Counted from the stretch's first letter, positions 43,588 to 52,106 are shown. The stretch: DNA of 64,000 nucleotides from Ardenticatenaceae bacterium (GCA_020634245.1 JACKCC010000009.1:1-64000); one strand, 5' to 3'. Program-made: numbers and translations. The notes: a model not told the origin generated them from the sequence alone.

Positions 43588-43650
43588 CCGCGGAGACGCA
43601 GAGAACGCGGAGAAAAATCAAAAACTCTGCGCCCTCCGCGCCTCTGCGGT
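43587..43650. repeat. Long inverted repeat of CGCAGAG-type units
   Basis: Arms at 43587-43612 and 43625-43650 (26 nt each) are complementary except for a few purine transitions, with a 12-nt loop. It lies between the ATPase and permease genes of the exporter and would form a strong mRNA hairpin. A weaker copy is at 58583-58632. The purine-rich ACCGCAGAGGCGCAGAG pattern is a dispersed intergenic repeat type. Confidence 0.7.
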
Positions 43651-43672
43651 TCAAATCTCTTGGAGGATTATC

Positions 43673-44482
43673 ATGCAAGCATTTACCGCTCATTTTACAT
43701 TTGAACTGCGGACCGGCATCCGCAACAAGACTTTGTTACTGATGAATTACCTGTTCCCGCTGGGCTTCTATTTGATGATGGGCTTAATTATGCCCGGCAT
43801 CAACCCGATGTTCCGCGACGTGATTGTGCCGGGGATGGTGACTTTTGCCATCATGGCCTCGACGCTGCTGGGCATGCCCGACCCGCTGGTCAACGCCCGC
43901 GAATCGGGGATTTTTCGCAGCTACAAAATCAACGGGATAACGGCCGTTTCCCTCATCTTCATGCCCGCCTTGACCACCATTATGCACCTGGCCGTTGTCA
44001 CCGGTATCATCGTCGTCACCGCGCCGCTGCTGTTCGATGCGCCGCTGCCGGTTCATTGGGGTTATTTCATCGTCATTGCCCTGCTGCTGGCTTACACCTG
44101 CGCCGGGCTGGCTGTCCTCATCGGCGTCATCGCCCCCAACTCGCGGATGACCGTCCTGTACGCGCAGGCGCTGTTCCTGCCCTCGATGCTGATTGGCGGG
44201 GTGATGCTGCCCTACAGTATGCTGCCGGAAACGGCCGCATCCTTTGCCCAGCTCCTGCCCGTTACTCATGCCATGAATGCCTTCAACTCCCTGGCAATGG
44301 GCGGCCCGGCCGATTTCAGCCCAACATGGTCACTGTTGGCGCTGTTTGTGGTGGGTCAGTTGGCGTTTTTCCTGGCCTGGTACCTGTTTAGTTGGGACGG
44401 CCGTAACACCGAACGCCGCGGCCATCCGGCTCTGGCTCTCCTCGCCTTGCTGCCCTTCGCCATTGGCATCTTCATTCACTAA
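43673..44482 (+). CDS. ABC-2 type exporter permease
   Basis: The 269-residue membrane subunit has six hydrophobic segments. The ABC-2 hallmarks are a short cytoplasmic N-terminus (ELRTGIRNKTLLLMNYLFPL), the loop NARESGIFRSYKINGI, and LFLPSMLIGGVMLPYSMLPE near helix five. TTGGAGG precedes the ATG at 43673. It works with the ATPase at 42694. Confidence 0.9.
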   Translation: MQAFTAHFTFELRTGIRNKTLLLMNYLFPLGFYLMMGLIMPGINPMFRDVIVPGMVTFAIMASTLLGMPDPLVNARESGIFRSYKINGITAVSLIFMPALTTIMHLAVVTGIIVVTAPLLFDAPLPVHWGYFIVIALLLAYTCAGLAVLIGVIAPNSRMTVLYAQALFLPSMLIGGVMLPYSMLPETAASFAQLLPVTHAMNAFNSLAMGGPADFSPTWSLLALFVVGQLAFFLAWYLFSWDGRNTERRGHPALALLALLPFAIGIFIH

Positions 44483-44504
44483 CAGAAAACAGTACCCCAA
44501 ATAA

Positions 44505-44537
44505 AAAGCCGGTGGACTTGATGGTCACCGGCTTTAT
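44505..44537. terminator. Bidirectional terminator between exporter and EamA genes
   Basis: AAAGCCGGTG (44505-44514) pairs perfectly with CACCGGCTTT (44526-44535) across an 11-nt loop. A T-rich tail is short on the plus strand and better on the minus strand (TTTTTATTT). It sits between convergent genes, as expected for a two-way terminator. Confidence 0.75.
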
Positions 44538-44685
44538 CGGGTTATGAGCCTAACGATGGCATAACCGGCTCGCCGATTTGGCAAGACTCGACTATTTCAT
44601 TATAGCGAATTTTTTGCGATTTTCGCGCCGCGTACCGGAGCCGGAGGCGAGTCGGGGTTGATGCTGGGTTGGGCGGCGCACAGAA

Positions 44686-45582
44686 TTACACGAAACCTAA
44701 GTTGAGAACGATTTGCTCCCTGAATATCGCAAACAATAATGCCACCAAACCCATTACCATTGCAATCGTCTTGTAAAGATCAAACTTCTCCCCGTATACT
44801 CCGGTGGTTAATATTACCCCACCGAGAAGCCCTATACTTGCACTAAGGGGAAACACGACTGTCGCGGGCAAACTCATTGCCGCCAAATAGAATATAGTTC
44901 CCATACCATTGCTCAATCCCGTCAATGCCCCTGCTTTCCACTCAGCAACAGTTATTTTCAATTTTTCACTCTCGCGAGTGGATACCAACCATGCAATCAC
45001 TCCACCGACCAAATACACAATAAATGTTAGCGCGGCTGTATTCTTTTCTTCAAAGAATTCATATTTCATTTTGTTGCCCAGCAAGAAAAATCCATTTGAG
45101 AAAAAGATACCCAATAGATAAAGGAAATATTTCCGCGTTTTCTTTTCTACCGAATCATCTGTTTTTCTCAAACTCTGCGCAAAGAATCCAAGCATCAATA
45201 TAAATGTTGCGATAATGACCGGATCAACCCAATATACTCTTTCCTGGAAAAGCACCGGCGACAAAATAACTGGAACAAGCAGGGATAATTGCAGCATTGT
45301 CCAACTGATCGAGGCAGGCCCGTTCTTATTCGATTGCATAATAAAATAGATGGCTAAATCAAATAATATTCCCATCACAATTCCCAGAAACCATAACCGC
45401 GGATTCCCCCATTCGCTGGTTTCTGAAAATGATTTGATGATCGCAAATGCACCACCAGCAAGTGAAAAGACTACGATGAATATCGACGTTCTACAATTCA
45501 ATCTTTCTGCCATTTTGTAGCCCAGGGCAGCAACTGCGTATAAAACTCCAGAGAGGACAGCCATAACGAGAGGGAGTTGCAT
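44686..45582 (-). CDS. EamA/DMT-type transporter, ten membrane helices
   Basis: A 298-residue protein with two similar five-helix halves, as in the drug/metabolite transporter superfamily; SWTMLQLSLLVPVILSPVLFQE and PATVVFPLSASIGLLGGVIL are the matching helix pairs. Codon use is more AT-rich than in neighbours and no ACGGCCGT lies in or near it, suggesting later acquisition. The substrate is unknown. It is the downstream gene of the DUF2917 protein and close to a MocR regulator. Confidence 0.75.
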   Translation of the reverse strand: MQLPLVMAVLSGVLYAVAALGYKMAERLNCRTSIFIVVFSLAGGAFAIIKSFSETSEWGNPRLWFLGIVMGILFDLAIYFIMQSNKNGPASISWTMLQLSLLVPVILSPVLFQERVYWVDPVIIATFILMLGFFAQSLRKTDDSVEKKTRKYFLYLLGIFFSNGFFLLGNKMKYEFFEEKNTAALTFIVYLVGGVIAWLVSTRESEKLKITVAEWKAGALTGLSNGMGTIFYLAAMSLPATVVFPLSASIGLLGGVILTTGVYGEKFDLYKTIAMVMGLVALLFAIFREQIVLNLGFV

Positions 45583-45677
45583 TGATTATTTCCTTATGGA
45601 TTATTTACAAGTAAGTTTGATACCTATTGGGTAAAGTTGGCTCAAAAAAACTCTATCATTCAATGACCTGTACGTCT

Positions 45678-46025
45678 CTAGCGAAAAATGCGGTACGCTC
45701 CGGTATAAGGGCTGGCTCCTACAGAAGGCGCTACAAAAGTCACCGACGCTGGCTTTTGGGCTTGCACCAGCACCAAACCCGGCAGCGTCACGATAAAGAT
45801 TTCCCCCTCCTGAAGCACATAGTCAACCAAATCGCGCTCCTGCGTAATCCAAACGACGCCACGGCGGCAGATGATGACATGCCCGCGCTGGTCACCCCGC
45901 GCCCGCCACAGTGCTCCAACCTCCAAGGCAATATGAACCTGCCCTTTTTCAGGGTCAATATTTGCAAGCCCCCAAAACTGCTGGTGAATGGCATTTTGAT
46001 CCGCATTTAGACTCAATACACACAT
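45678..46025 (-). CDS. DUF2917-like protein
   Basis: A 115-residue cupin-like protein. RRGVVWITQERDLVDYVLQ and EGEIFIVTLPGLVLVQAQKP match the DUF2917 pattern (a short beta-sandwich with a W-I-T-x-x-x-D-x-x-D-Y motif). Function is unknown in the family. GGAGGT sits 6 nt before the ATG at 46025. It is divergent from the MocR gene at 46233, the typical position of a MocR target. Confidence 0.7.
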   Translation of the reverse strand: MCVLSLNADQNAIHQQFWGLANIDPEKGQVHIALEVGALWRARGDQRGHVIICRRGVVWITQERDLVDYVLQEGEIFIVTLPGLVLVQAQKPASVTFVAPSVGASPYTGAYRIFR

Positions 46026-46191
46026 CGCACACCTCCGTTCACAGACATACACCTAGGCTAACCATTAGACCGTGACTCGTTCACTATTAGTATATGCCGC
46101 CTGGCGCTACCTGTACAGAGACACAATTTGATAATTGTAACCATAACAGGCCATTTTTTAAAGAACTGTACTGGTCTTGATACGGGCCAAC

Positions 46192-46226
46192 TGTATACTA
46201 GACTATACACCCCCACCAGTTATAAT
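46192..46226 (+). promoter_or_regulatory. Inverted repeat TGTATA-N6-TATACA and -10 box of the MocR gene
   Basis: TGTATA (46192-46197) and TATACA (46204-46209) form a 6-bp inverted repeat. TATAAT at 46221-46226 is a perfect -10 hexamer with TAGACT 16 bp upstream. Transcription from it would begin at or near the A of the ATG at 46233, that is, with little or no leader. The inverted repeat could be where the MocR protein represses itself and activates the divergent DUF2917 gene; this is inference. Confidence 0.45.
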
Positions 46227-46232
46227 GAGTTC

Positions 46233-47660
46233 ATGAGCGATTCCAAAAACTACAAGTACGAGCGTATCGCCGACGAGATCGCCCATCTGATCGACTCCGG
46301 CACTTTCCGCCCGGGAGACGACATCCCCTCGTTACGTGAAATCAGCCGCCAACGCAGTGTAAGCATCACTACCGCACAGCAGGCCTACTACCTGCTCGAG
46401 GCACGCGGTCTGATCGAAGCTCGTGACCGATCCGGGTTCTATGTCCGTACCGCTCTGCCCTCAGCCTTGCCCGAACCCGACATCTCAGCTCCCGATCCTG
46501 ATCCCACTGAGGTCAGCATGCGCGATCTGGTAACCGAGGTCTCGTTTGCCGATACACGCCATCCCAATCTGGTACAGTTGGGTGCGGCCCATCCGAATCC
46601 ACATCAGGCGGCGACCAAGGCGCTCAATCGGACTATGGCATCGGTGGCTCGGCGGATGGGATACCGTACCGGCATGTATAACTATGTGCCCGGCTGCGAA
46701 GCGCTGCGCGTGCAGATTGCCCAACGATCCCTGGCATCCGGCTGCAAGCTAGGCCCGGATGACATCGTCATTACGACCGGATGCACCGAGTCGATCAACC
46801 TTTGTCTGCGGGCTATCTGCCGACCTGGCGACACCGTAGTTGTCGAATCGCCCACGGGTTTTGATGCTTTGCTCAGTCTGGATGTACTCGGCCTCCAGGC
46901 CCTGGAGATCCCCACGCATCCCCGTGACGGGATCAGCCTCGATGCCCTGCGATTTGCCCTGGATCACCACGCGGTGAGTGCCTGCCTGATTGTATCCAAC
47001 TACAACAACCCTCTGGGGAGTTGCATCCCCGACGAGAACAAGCGCGAATTGGTTGATTTGCTCGCATCGCGCGACATTCCTCTCATCGAGAACGACGTCT
47101 TTGGCGAACTCCATTTTCAGGATCGCCGCCCAAGCGTGGCCAAGGCTTATGATGACAAAGGCATAGTTATGCTTTGTTCCTCCTTTTCCAAAAGCCTGAG
47201 TCCTGGCTACCGAGTTGGATGGGTGGTACCCGGCAGATTTATGTCTTCCATCCGCTGGCTCAAATACACCACGAGCCTGGCGTCACCCACACTAGCGGAA
47301 TATGCCATTGCCGAGTTCTTGGCAAGCGGCAGTTATGATCCCTATATCCGCCGGATGCGCCGGATGTACGAGCGGTACGTCGGCGCTCTGTCCCAGGCGG
47401 TCCGCCGCTTCTTCCCCCCAGAGTGCCGCCTGACCCGTCCCGGTGGCGGATTTGTACTCTGGGTTCAACTTCCCGCACAGGTTGACTCCCTACACCTATA
47501 CCGACAGGCACTCCGTGCAGGCATCGCCATAACACCTGGCTACCTGTTCTCACCAACGAACCAGTACCGAAACTTCATCCGGCTAAACGCGGCAAATTGG
47601 TCAGACGAAGCTGAACAAGCTATCCAACACCTGGGCGTAATGATCGCCGCTCTAGCCTGA
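46233..47660 (+). CDS. MocR-type transcriptional regulator (GntR helix-turn-helix fused to aminotransferase fold)
   Basis: A 475-residue protein with a GntR-type winged helix (IPSLREISRQRSVSITTAQQ, about 25-45) and a PLP-dependent aminotransferase fold. IVSNYNNPLGSCIPDENK, IENDVFGELHF and the PLP-binding Lys in CSSFSKSLSPGYRVGWV are conserved. MocR proteins use PLP or an amino-acid adduct to sense a metabolite and usually act on a divergent gene, here the DUF2917 protein and EamA transporter. ATG at 46233 is preferred over upstream in-frame starts because the winged helix begins there. Confidence 0.88.
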   Translation: MSDSKNYKYERIADEIAHLIDSGTFRPGDDIPSLREISRQRSVSITTAQQAYYLLEARGLIEARDRSGFYVRTALPSALPEPDISAPDPDPTEVSMRDLVTEVSFADTRHPNLVQLGAAHPNPHQAATKALNRTMASVARRMGYRTGMYNYVPGCEALRVQIAQRSLASGCKLGPDDIVITTGCTESINLCLRAICRPGDTVVVESPTGFDALLSLDVLGLQALEIPTHPRDGISLDALRFALDHHAVSACLIVSNYNNPLGSCIPDENKRELVDLLASRDIPLIENDVFGELHFQDRRPSVAKAYDDKGIVMLCSSFSKSLSPGYRVGWVVPGRFMSSIRWLKYTTSLASPTLAEYAIAEFLASGSYDPYIRRMRRMYERYVGALSQAVRRFFPPECRLTRPGGGFVLWVQLPAQVDSLHLYRQALRAGIAITPGYLFSPTNQYRNFIRLNAANWSDEAEQAIQHLGVMIAALA

Positions 47661-47804
47661 CTACCTGCTTACATCCTCTTGCCAAGCGGCTCTATTGTCC
47701 ATACACTTGTTGTTTATTTGACTTGCATAACATCAAGAGTAATAGATTCCCTAAAAGTATCTTTTGTTAGCTTGCAAAATGGGATTTTAGCCGCCCAACA
47801 CCCG

Positions 47805-48098
47805 TTAACCCGCGTTACTATAGTTGTTACTCTCGTTTACTATAGTAAGTTCATCACGATAAAATTCGACATACAACAATTTACGCACTAATTCAACTTC
47901 AGTCAGGTAAATTCCCCAGCTTTGATATTTGGTCAAAACGCGCTGCCGTATATCGAATGTGTCCAAATAAAGGTTATGAGCGGCGCGCCGCATGGCGGCC
48001 ATTGAAACCAGCTTTCCAGTTGCGGCACTCAGCGCACAATAACGCTGGTGATGTTTATCATCAATTGTCGCCGGCCATTGGTTCTTGGCAATGGGCAT
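47805..48098 (-). CDS. Small hypothetical protein
   Basis: From ATG at 48098 (AGGA about 9 nt upstream) the 97-residue product has a charged, helical central part: AAHNLYLDTFDIRQRVLTK, then YLTEVELVRKLLYVEFYRDE. No family is recognised. The AT-richer composition resembles that of the neighbouring acquired-looking segment. A TTACTATAGTAA palindrome lies in its last codons. Confidence 0.4.
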   Translation of the reverse strand: MPIAKNQWPATIDDKHHQRYCALSAATGKLVSMAAMRRAAHNLYLDTFDIRQRVLTKYQSWGIYLTEVELVRKLLYVEFYRDELTIVNESNNYSNAG

Positions 48099-48165
48099 CA
48101 CATTTTTCCTAAACAAACTGCTGGTATCCGGCAAAAGTTTAACACGGTAATTGTCCGCTTCTCAA

Positions 48166-48179
48166 GTGACAAATGTCAT
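48166..48179. promoter_or_regulatory. GTGACAAATGTCAT inverted repeat (second of three)
   Basis: TGACA-AA-TGTCA core, located 68 bp upstream of the small hypothetical gene at 48098 and just after the stop of the next gene. The core matches the sites at 38970 and 50647. Confidence 0.35.
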
Positions 48180-48203
48180 AACAAAACGGATTACCAGATT
48201 TAT

Positions 48204-49091
48204 TTACCGCACCTGAGCCGCCAACCACGACCTCAGCGGCTCTTGAACGGCAATATCGTCCATAAGTTGGGGATCCAAAGATCGTTCCTCGTAAGCGGCG
48301 CATACCAAATCATTTAGCGCCGCCGCCCGCCGCTCCGGGGGCACGGATTGGTGAAGGTTATAGGGGTAATTGTAGTCGGGCGGCAGAATGCGAACTCGTT
48401 CCAAAGGCAATCTGGCCGCCAGCAGTGCACTCCAAATCGCCTGATGGAGAAAAATCTGGTGTAGTTGATCGGGGCAGGCAGCCTTTTGGTAATCCTTATC
48501 CCGCACCAATTGCTCAAAAAGCGTAAACCACTCGTGCAGCAGTCCCTTCGCCGGGTTGACGGCGAAGGCATGGGTGTTGAAATAAGCGCGAATCTGCTGC
48601 TTCCCCACAAACGTCTCTACAGTCATCCGCAAGTCGGCCAAACCCACAACGTTGTACACCTTCTGCCAAAAGCTGTCCGGCGATTCTTCCGGCAGCTGCC
48701 CGACATTTTTGATATGTACCGGGCGTACGGCCGTATCAACAGCACCATCCAATTCAAACAACAATGGTGGTTGGATAACCAAACAGACCGGATCAATCCA
48801 GATCAACGATTGAACATCCGAAGCCATCGCTTCGGCCTGGGCACAGGCCCACACCTTACTGGCGAAGAAATACCCTTTCACCGAATCCGGCACGCCTAGC
48901 GGGAAAATCTTAACTTGTTCATCTACCAGACTCGTACAAGATGCATTTTGTGGATCAGCTTCAAACAACCAGATGGGACACTGGCTTAGTTCGCCGCCAA
49001 AATCACGGATGCTGTCGATGAGGATACGGCCGTAATCCTTTTCGGCAGATGTTCGGACCAAAGTCAAAAATATGGTTCTATCGTTATGCAT
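48204..49091 (-). CDS. Glycosyltransferase-like hypothetical protein (GT-A-type fold suspected)
   Basis: The 295-residue soluble protein has a pattern seen in nucleotide-sugar transferase folds: an N-terminal strand (RTIFLTLVRTSA), WIDPVCLVIQPP in the place of the acidic metal-binding motif, AYFNTHAFAVNP, and FLHQAIWSALLAARLP as the acceptor-side helix. The usual DxD is not obvious, so enzymatic activity is uncertain. No sugar-pathway genes are adjacent. Confidence 0.5.
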   Translation of the reverse strand: MHNDRTIFLTLVRTSAEKDYGRILIDSIRDFGGELSQCPIWLFEADPQNASCTSLVDEQVKIFPLGVPDSVKGYFFASKVWACAQAEAMASDVQSLIWIDPVCLVIQPPLLFELDGAVDTAVRPVHIKNVGQLPEESPDSFWQKVYNVVGLADLRMTVETFVGKQQIRAYFNTHAFAVNPAKGLLHEWFTLFEQLVRDKDYQKAACPDQLHQIFLHQAIWSALLAARLPLERVRILPPDYNYPYNLHQSVPPERRAAALNDLVCAAYEERSLDPQLMDDIAVQEPLRSWLAAQVR

Positions 49092-49138
49092 GATGGCTCC
49101 CCGTCAAATTATGAAACAAACGACTCTTTCAACCAGGC

Positions 49139-49281
49139 CAATACCTCCCGCTTCCCAATCCAGCATTTCCCCGGCGCAAAAGACGCCGGGCAAGCTGTGA
49201 ATCATCAATCGCTCGTCCGACGCTTCAAATTTAACCCCACCGGCGCTGCTGATGGCTTCGTCCAACGGCCGTACCGCCACA
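49139..49281 (-). pseudogene. Fragment of a second HI0933-type flavoprotein gene
   Basis: This stretch encodes VAVRPLDEAISSAGG and ERLMIHSLPGVFCAGEMLDW, nearly the same as the C-terminal part of the complete flavoprotein at 50783-52027. DNA similarity covers about 140 bases, with a small deletion at its lower-coordinate end. Nothing else of the gene is present. It is a remnant of a duplicated or replaced copy. Confidence 0.75.
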
Positions 49282-49321
49282 CTAACAATTCTGGCTCTTT
49301 GGGATCTCATGGGGTCTTGTA

Positions 49322-49390
49322 TTTGTCATGCTGAACGAAGTGAAGCATCCCAGAGGTGTTGGGATTCTTCGCTCCGCTCAGAATGACAAA
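49322..49390. repeat. Palindromic element TGTCATGCTGAACGAAG / CTTCGCTCCGCTCAG
   Basis: Two 30-nt arms (49322-49351 and 49361-49390) are inverted copies of the dispersed TGTCATTCTGAGCGAAGCG repeat, separated by 9 nt. A diverged relative with a larger interior is at 523-724. It lies next to the flavoprotein fragment. Confidence 0.75.
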
Positions 49391-49486
49391 ACCCCACAAG
49401 ATCCGAAAGACCCACAATTCTCCAATAACTCTTGCCCGATGAATTACAATACTTTCTCGTGTGCTTATCTTAACCAGCTTAAAAGT

Positions 49487-50359
49487 TCATTCGCCCAGGT
49501 CAAAATCAGAAGGCAGTCGATTAGCGCGTATTAATAAGGGGACAATGTCAGCAGTTTTAACAATCCGGATTGAGGCTGTATCTGAACCGAGAGGCGCAGA
49601 AAAACTAACGTAGTAAGACCAATAAGATATCCCCCAATCTCCTTCCGCATTACCATTTGGTCCATAAACCCACACATCCCACAAGTACCAGGTATTGTAA
49701 TGGAAGCCAGTGGGTAGACTGGCCAGAGTATATCTATCAACAAAGCCAAGAGGGGGGTCTGTATAGAAATATGGCGTGCTAGTCTGAGGTTCGAATAAGT
49801 TGAATTCGTAACTATCCGTAAGAAGTCCACCTCGTAAATGCCACCGAAACTCAAGAGGTAAGTACATTTGTGCCCCCGAATAGGGGGCAATCAAATTGAT
49901 ATCAACAATATTAAAATCGCCAGCATGAACTTCTTGCCCGGCTTGATAAGCTGTAATAGGCAGTGTACGCCATGTGTACAAATAACCTGAAGCTTCTGTA
50001 TTCAAAAATCGTATATAGTAACGTTGGCCAGCCTGTAAAGAAGGCATATTCTTAAATGAGTAAACACCGTTTTCATCTGTAGTGGTCGAAGCAATTGTTG
50101 ACCATTCAGAACCATTAAAGAAACGCAAATCTAGGGAAACATCAGCCCATAATCCTAAACTACCGAACGACACACTACCATATATTCCTTTAGATATGGT
50201 ATATGTAATCAATGGCAAATATACAAAATGATCTTCAGTTTCACTGGAGATGGTTTGAGCAGCGCTACCTGGTTGGTAAATCGTCGCTATTACAGTTAAA
50301 AAGATCAACGCAAATATTAATGTGCGCCATCTGCTTTGAACTGCTGCCTTTTTAGCCAT
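49487..50359 (-). CDS. Secreted protein with a carboxypeptidase-regulatory-like domain
   Basis: A 290-residue protein from ATG at 50359 (GGGAGGA 8 nt upstream) with a signal peptide (RTLIFALIFLTVIATIY, then GSAAQ). The segment IYGSVSFGSLGLWADVSLDL with ENGVYSFKNMPSLQAGQRYY is the CarboxypepD_reg/CnaB-like beta-sandwich. A second beta-rich half (FRWHLRGGLLTDSYEFNLF) resembles an Ig-like fold. It lacks ACGGCCGT and is AT-rich. Probably a surface or extracellular protein of unknown role. Confidence 0.65.
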   Translation of the reverse strand: MAKKAAVQSRWRTLIFALIFLTVIATIYQPGSAAQTISSETEDHFVYLPLITYTISKGIYGSVSFGSLGLWADVSLDLRFFNGSEWSTIASTTTDENGVYSFKNMPSLQAGQRYYIRFLNTEASGYLYTWRTLPITAYQAGQEVHAGDFNIVDINLIAPYSGAQMYLPLEFRWHLRGGLLTDSYEFNLFEPQTSTPYFYTDPPLGFVDRYTLASLPTGFHYNTWYLWDVWVYGPNGNAEGDWGISYWSYYVSFSAPLGSDTASIRIVKTADIVPLLIRANRLPSDFDLGE

Positions 50360-50782
50360 TTCATGTCCTCCCAAACAACAAAATAACGACTTCAGACTCC
50401 CTGACGTCAGAGCCAATTCTTCAGGACAACTACCCAAAAAATCAACCATTGTCCTCTTTGATGCTTACCTTAACAACGAGATGCCTGCCACATAACAGTC
50501 ACAAACCAGTTCCCAACCAACACACTATGTGCCTGAAAACAACTATGTATTATCAATTGTTTTGGGCTTTTGGGCATTGGCAATTGGCATCTTAACAAAC
50601 AACTGGTATTCACCAACAGTATAACAGGAAGCTGAATCACCCTCTAGTGACAAATGTCACCTTTTGAAACAATTTGGTTTGCTCAAGAATGTCTTTGCAG
50701 AAACCGGCCTGATTGAGACTAAAATCAAGCCAATTTTCACTCCTCAATCCATTGCTTCCTGATGTCTAGCGAGGAATCATAT
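50360..50782. other. AT-rich intergenic region with a GTGACAAATGTCAC site
   Basis: No gene is supported in these 423 bases. At 50647-50660, GTGACA-AA-TGTCAC is a perfect 6-bp inverted repeat with a 2-nt spacer, the best of three such sites in the window, located about 290 bp upstream of the secreted-protein gene. No promoter pair was identified with confidence. Confidence 0.5.
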
Positions 50783-52027
50783 TCACGTTCTTACACCATC
50801 CGCCAACCAGACTAACATGCCTTGCGCGGCGACACGGCCACTGGCAAAACAAGCCGTCAGCAAATACCCTCCAGTCGGCGCTTCCCAGTCCAGCATTTCC
50901 CCAGCGCAAAAGATACCGGGCAAATTACGAATCATCAACCGCTCGTCCAGTGCTTCAAACATCACACCGCCGGCGCTGCTAATGGCCTCGTCTAACGGCC
51001 GTACCGCCACAACTCGAACCGGCAGCGCCTTCACAACAGCGGCCAATTGACCTGGATCATCAAAAACGGCCGTAGGTAAAACTTCGCGCAGCAGCCCAAC
51101 CTTTACCCCTTTCAGGCCAATCCGGCTTTGCAAATGACTGGAAAATGAACGCGATCCGCGCGGCCGGGCCAGTTTATCGGCCAGCCAATGCTGGCTGCGA
51201 TTGGGAGACAAGTCGAGGTAAAAAGTGGCACTGCCGGCAGCTTCAATCTCATCCCGCAGCAAGGCCGAAGCCGCATAAATCAGGCTGCCTTCCACGCCCG
51301 TTGCGGTGATGACGAACTCGCCCTGGCGTTGGAACGTTTTACCTTGAGTATTGGTAAAGGTCAAAATGACCGATTTGACCGGCTGTCCGGCAAATCTTTG
51401 ACGAAAAGTGTCACTCCACCCCACATCGAAACCGCTGTTGGCCGGTCGCAATGGAGCAATGGGGACGCCGCGTTCAGCCAGCAGCGAAACCCAGGTCCCG
51501 TCAGAACCAAGTTTGGCCCAACTGCCGCCGCCCAGCGCCAGAATCGTAGCCTCGGCCTGAACAAGCTTCTCACCATCCGGCGTCGCAAAGCGCAACGCTC
51601 CCGATTCATTCCAACCCAGCCAGCGGTGGCGCACATAAAAGTTAACACCGGCCAACCGCAAACGTGCTAGCCAGGCTCGCAATAACGGAGCTGCTTTCAT
51701 ATCCGCCGGGAAAACACGCCCCGACGTGCCCACAAAGGTTTCAAAGCCGAGATTATGTACCCACTGGCGCAGGTCGTCCGGGCCAAATTGGTTTAGAAGT
51801 GGCTCGATTTGAGGGCGGCGCGTGCCGTAGCGGGTGAGGAATTGTTCGTAGGGTTCGGAATGAGTCAGGTTCAGTCCGCCCCGGCCGGCGATGAGAAATT
51901 TGCGCCCCACCGAAGGCATGGCATCGAACAAATGGACGTCAACGCCCCCCTGCGCCAACAGTTCAGCCGCCATTAAACCGGCCGGACCGCCACCGATAAC
52001 GGCCGTTACCCCACTACACTTCTCCAT
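50783..52027 (-). CDS. HI0933-type NAD(P)/FAD-dependent flavoprotein
   Basis: The 414-residue protein has the FAD-binding loop AVIGGGPAGLMAAELLAQGG at the N-terminus, the family motif GRKFLIAGRGGLNLTHSE, SGRVFPADMKAAPLLRAW, and the C-terminal FAD-contact segment FCAGEMLDWEAPTGGYLLT. Members are predicted oxidoreductases; a physiological substrate is not established. It follows the SPFH genes on the same strand after a hairpin. A fragment of a second copy is at 49139. Confidence 0.85.
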   Translation of the reverse strand: MEKCSGVTAVIGGGPAGLMAAELLAQGGVDVHLFDAMPSVGRKFLIAGRGGLNLTHSEPYEQFLTRYGTRRPQIEPLLNQFGPDDLRQWVHNLGFETFVGTSGRVFPADMKAAPLLRAWLARLRLAGVNFYVRHRWLGWNESGALRFATPDGEKLVQAEATILALGGGSWAKLGSDGTWVSLLAERGVPIAPLRPANSGFDVGWSDTFRQRFAGQPVKSVILTFTNTQGKTFQRQGEFVITATGVEGSLIYAASALLRDEIEAAGSATFYLDLSPNRSQHWLADKLARPRGSRSFSSHLQSRIGLKGVKVGLLREVLPTAVFDDPGQLAAVVKALPVRVVAVRPLDEAISSAGGVMFEALDERLMIRNLPGIFCAGEMLDWEAPTGGYLLTACFASGRVAAQGMLVWLADGVRT

Positions 52028-52030
52028 TAC

Positions 52031-52092
52031 AACAAAAAAACAATCTCAGGCATCATAACGTCATGCGTCAAGACCAACCCTGACGCATGACG
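52031..52092 (-). terminator. Hairpin with distant T-run after the SPFH genes
   Basis: CGTCATGCGTCA (52059-52070) pairs perfectly with TGACGCATGACG (52081-52092) across 10 nt, and outer bases extend the stem. On the minus strand a run of seven T (complement of 52034-52040) follows 18 nt after the stem, so termination is plausible but not canonical. The direct repeat of ATGACGC units also makes it look like a repeat element. Confidence 0.5.
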
Positions 52093-52106
52093 CATGATGT
52101 ACAACC

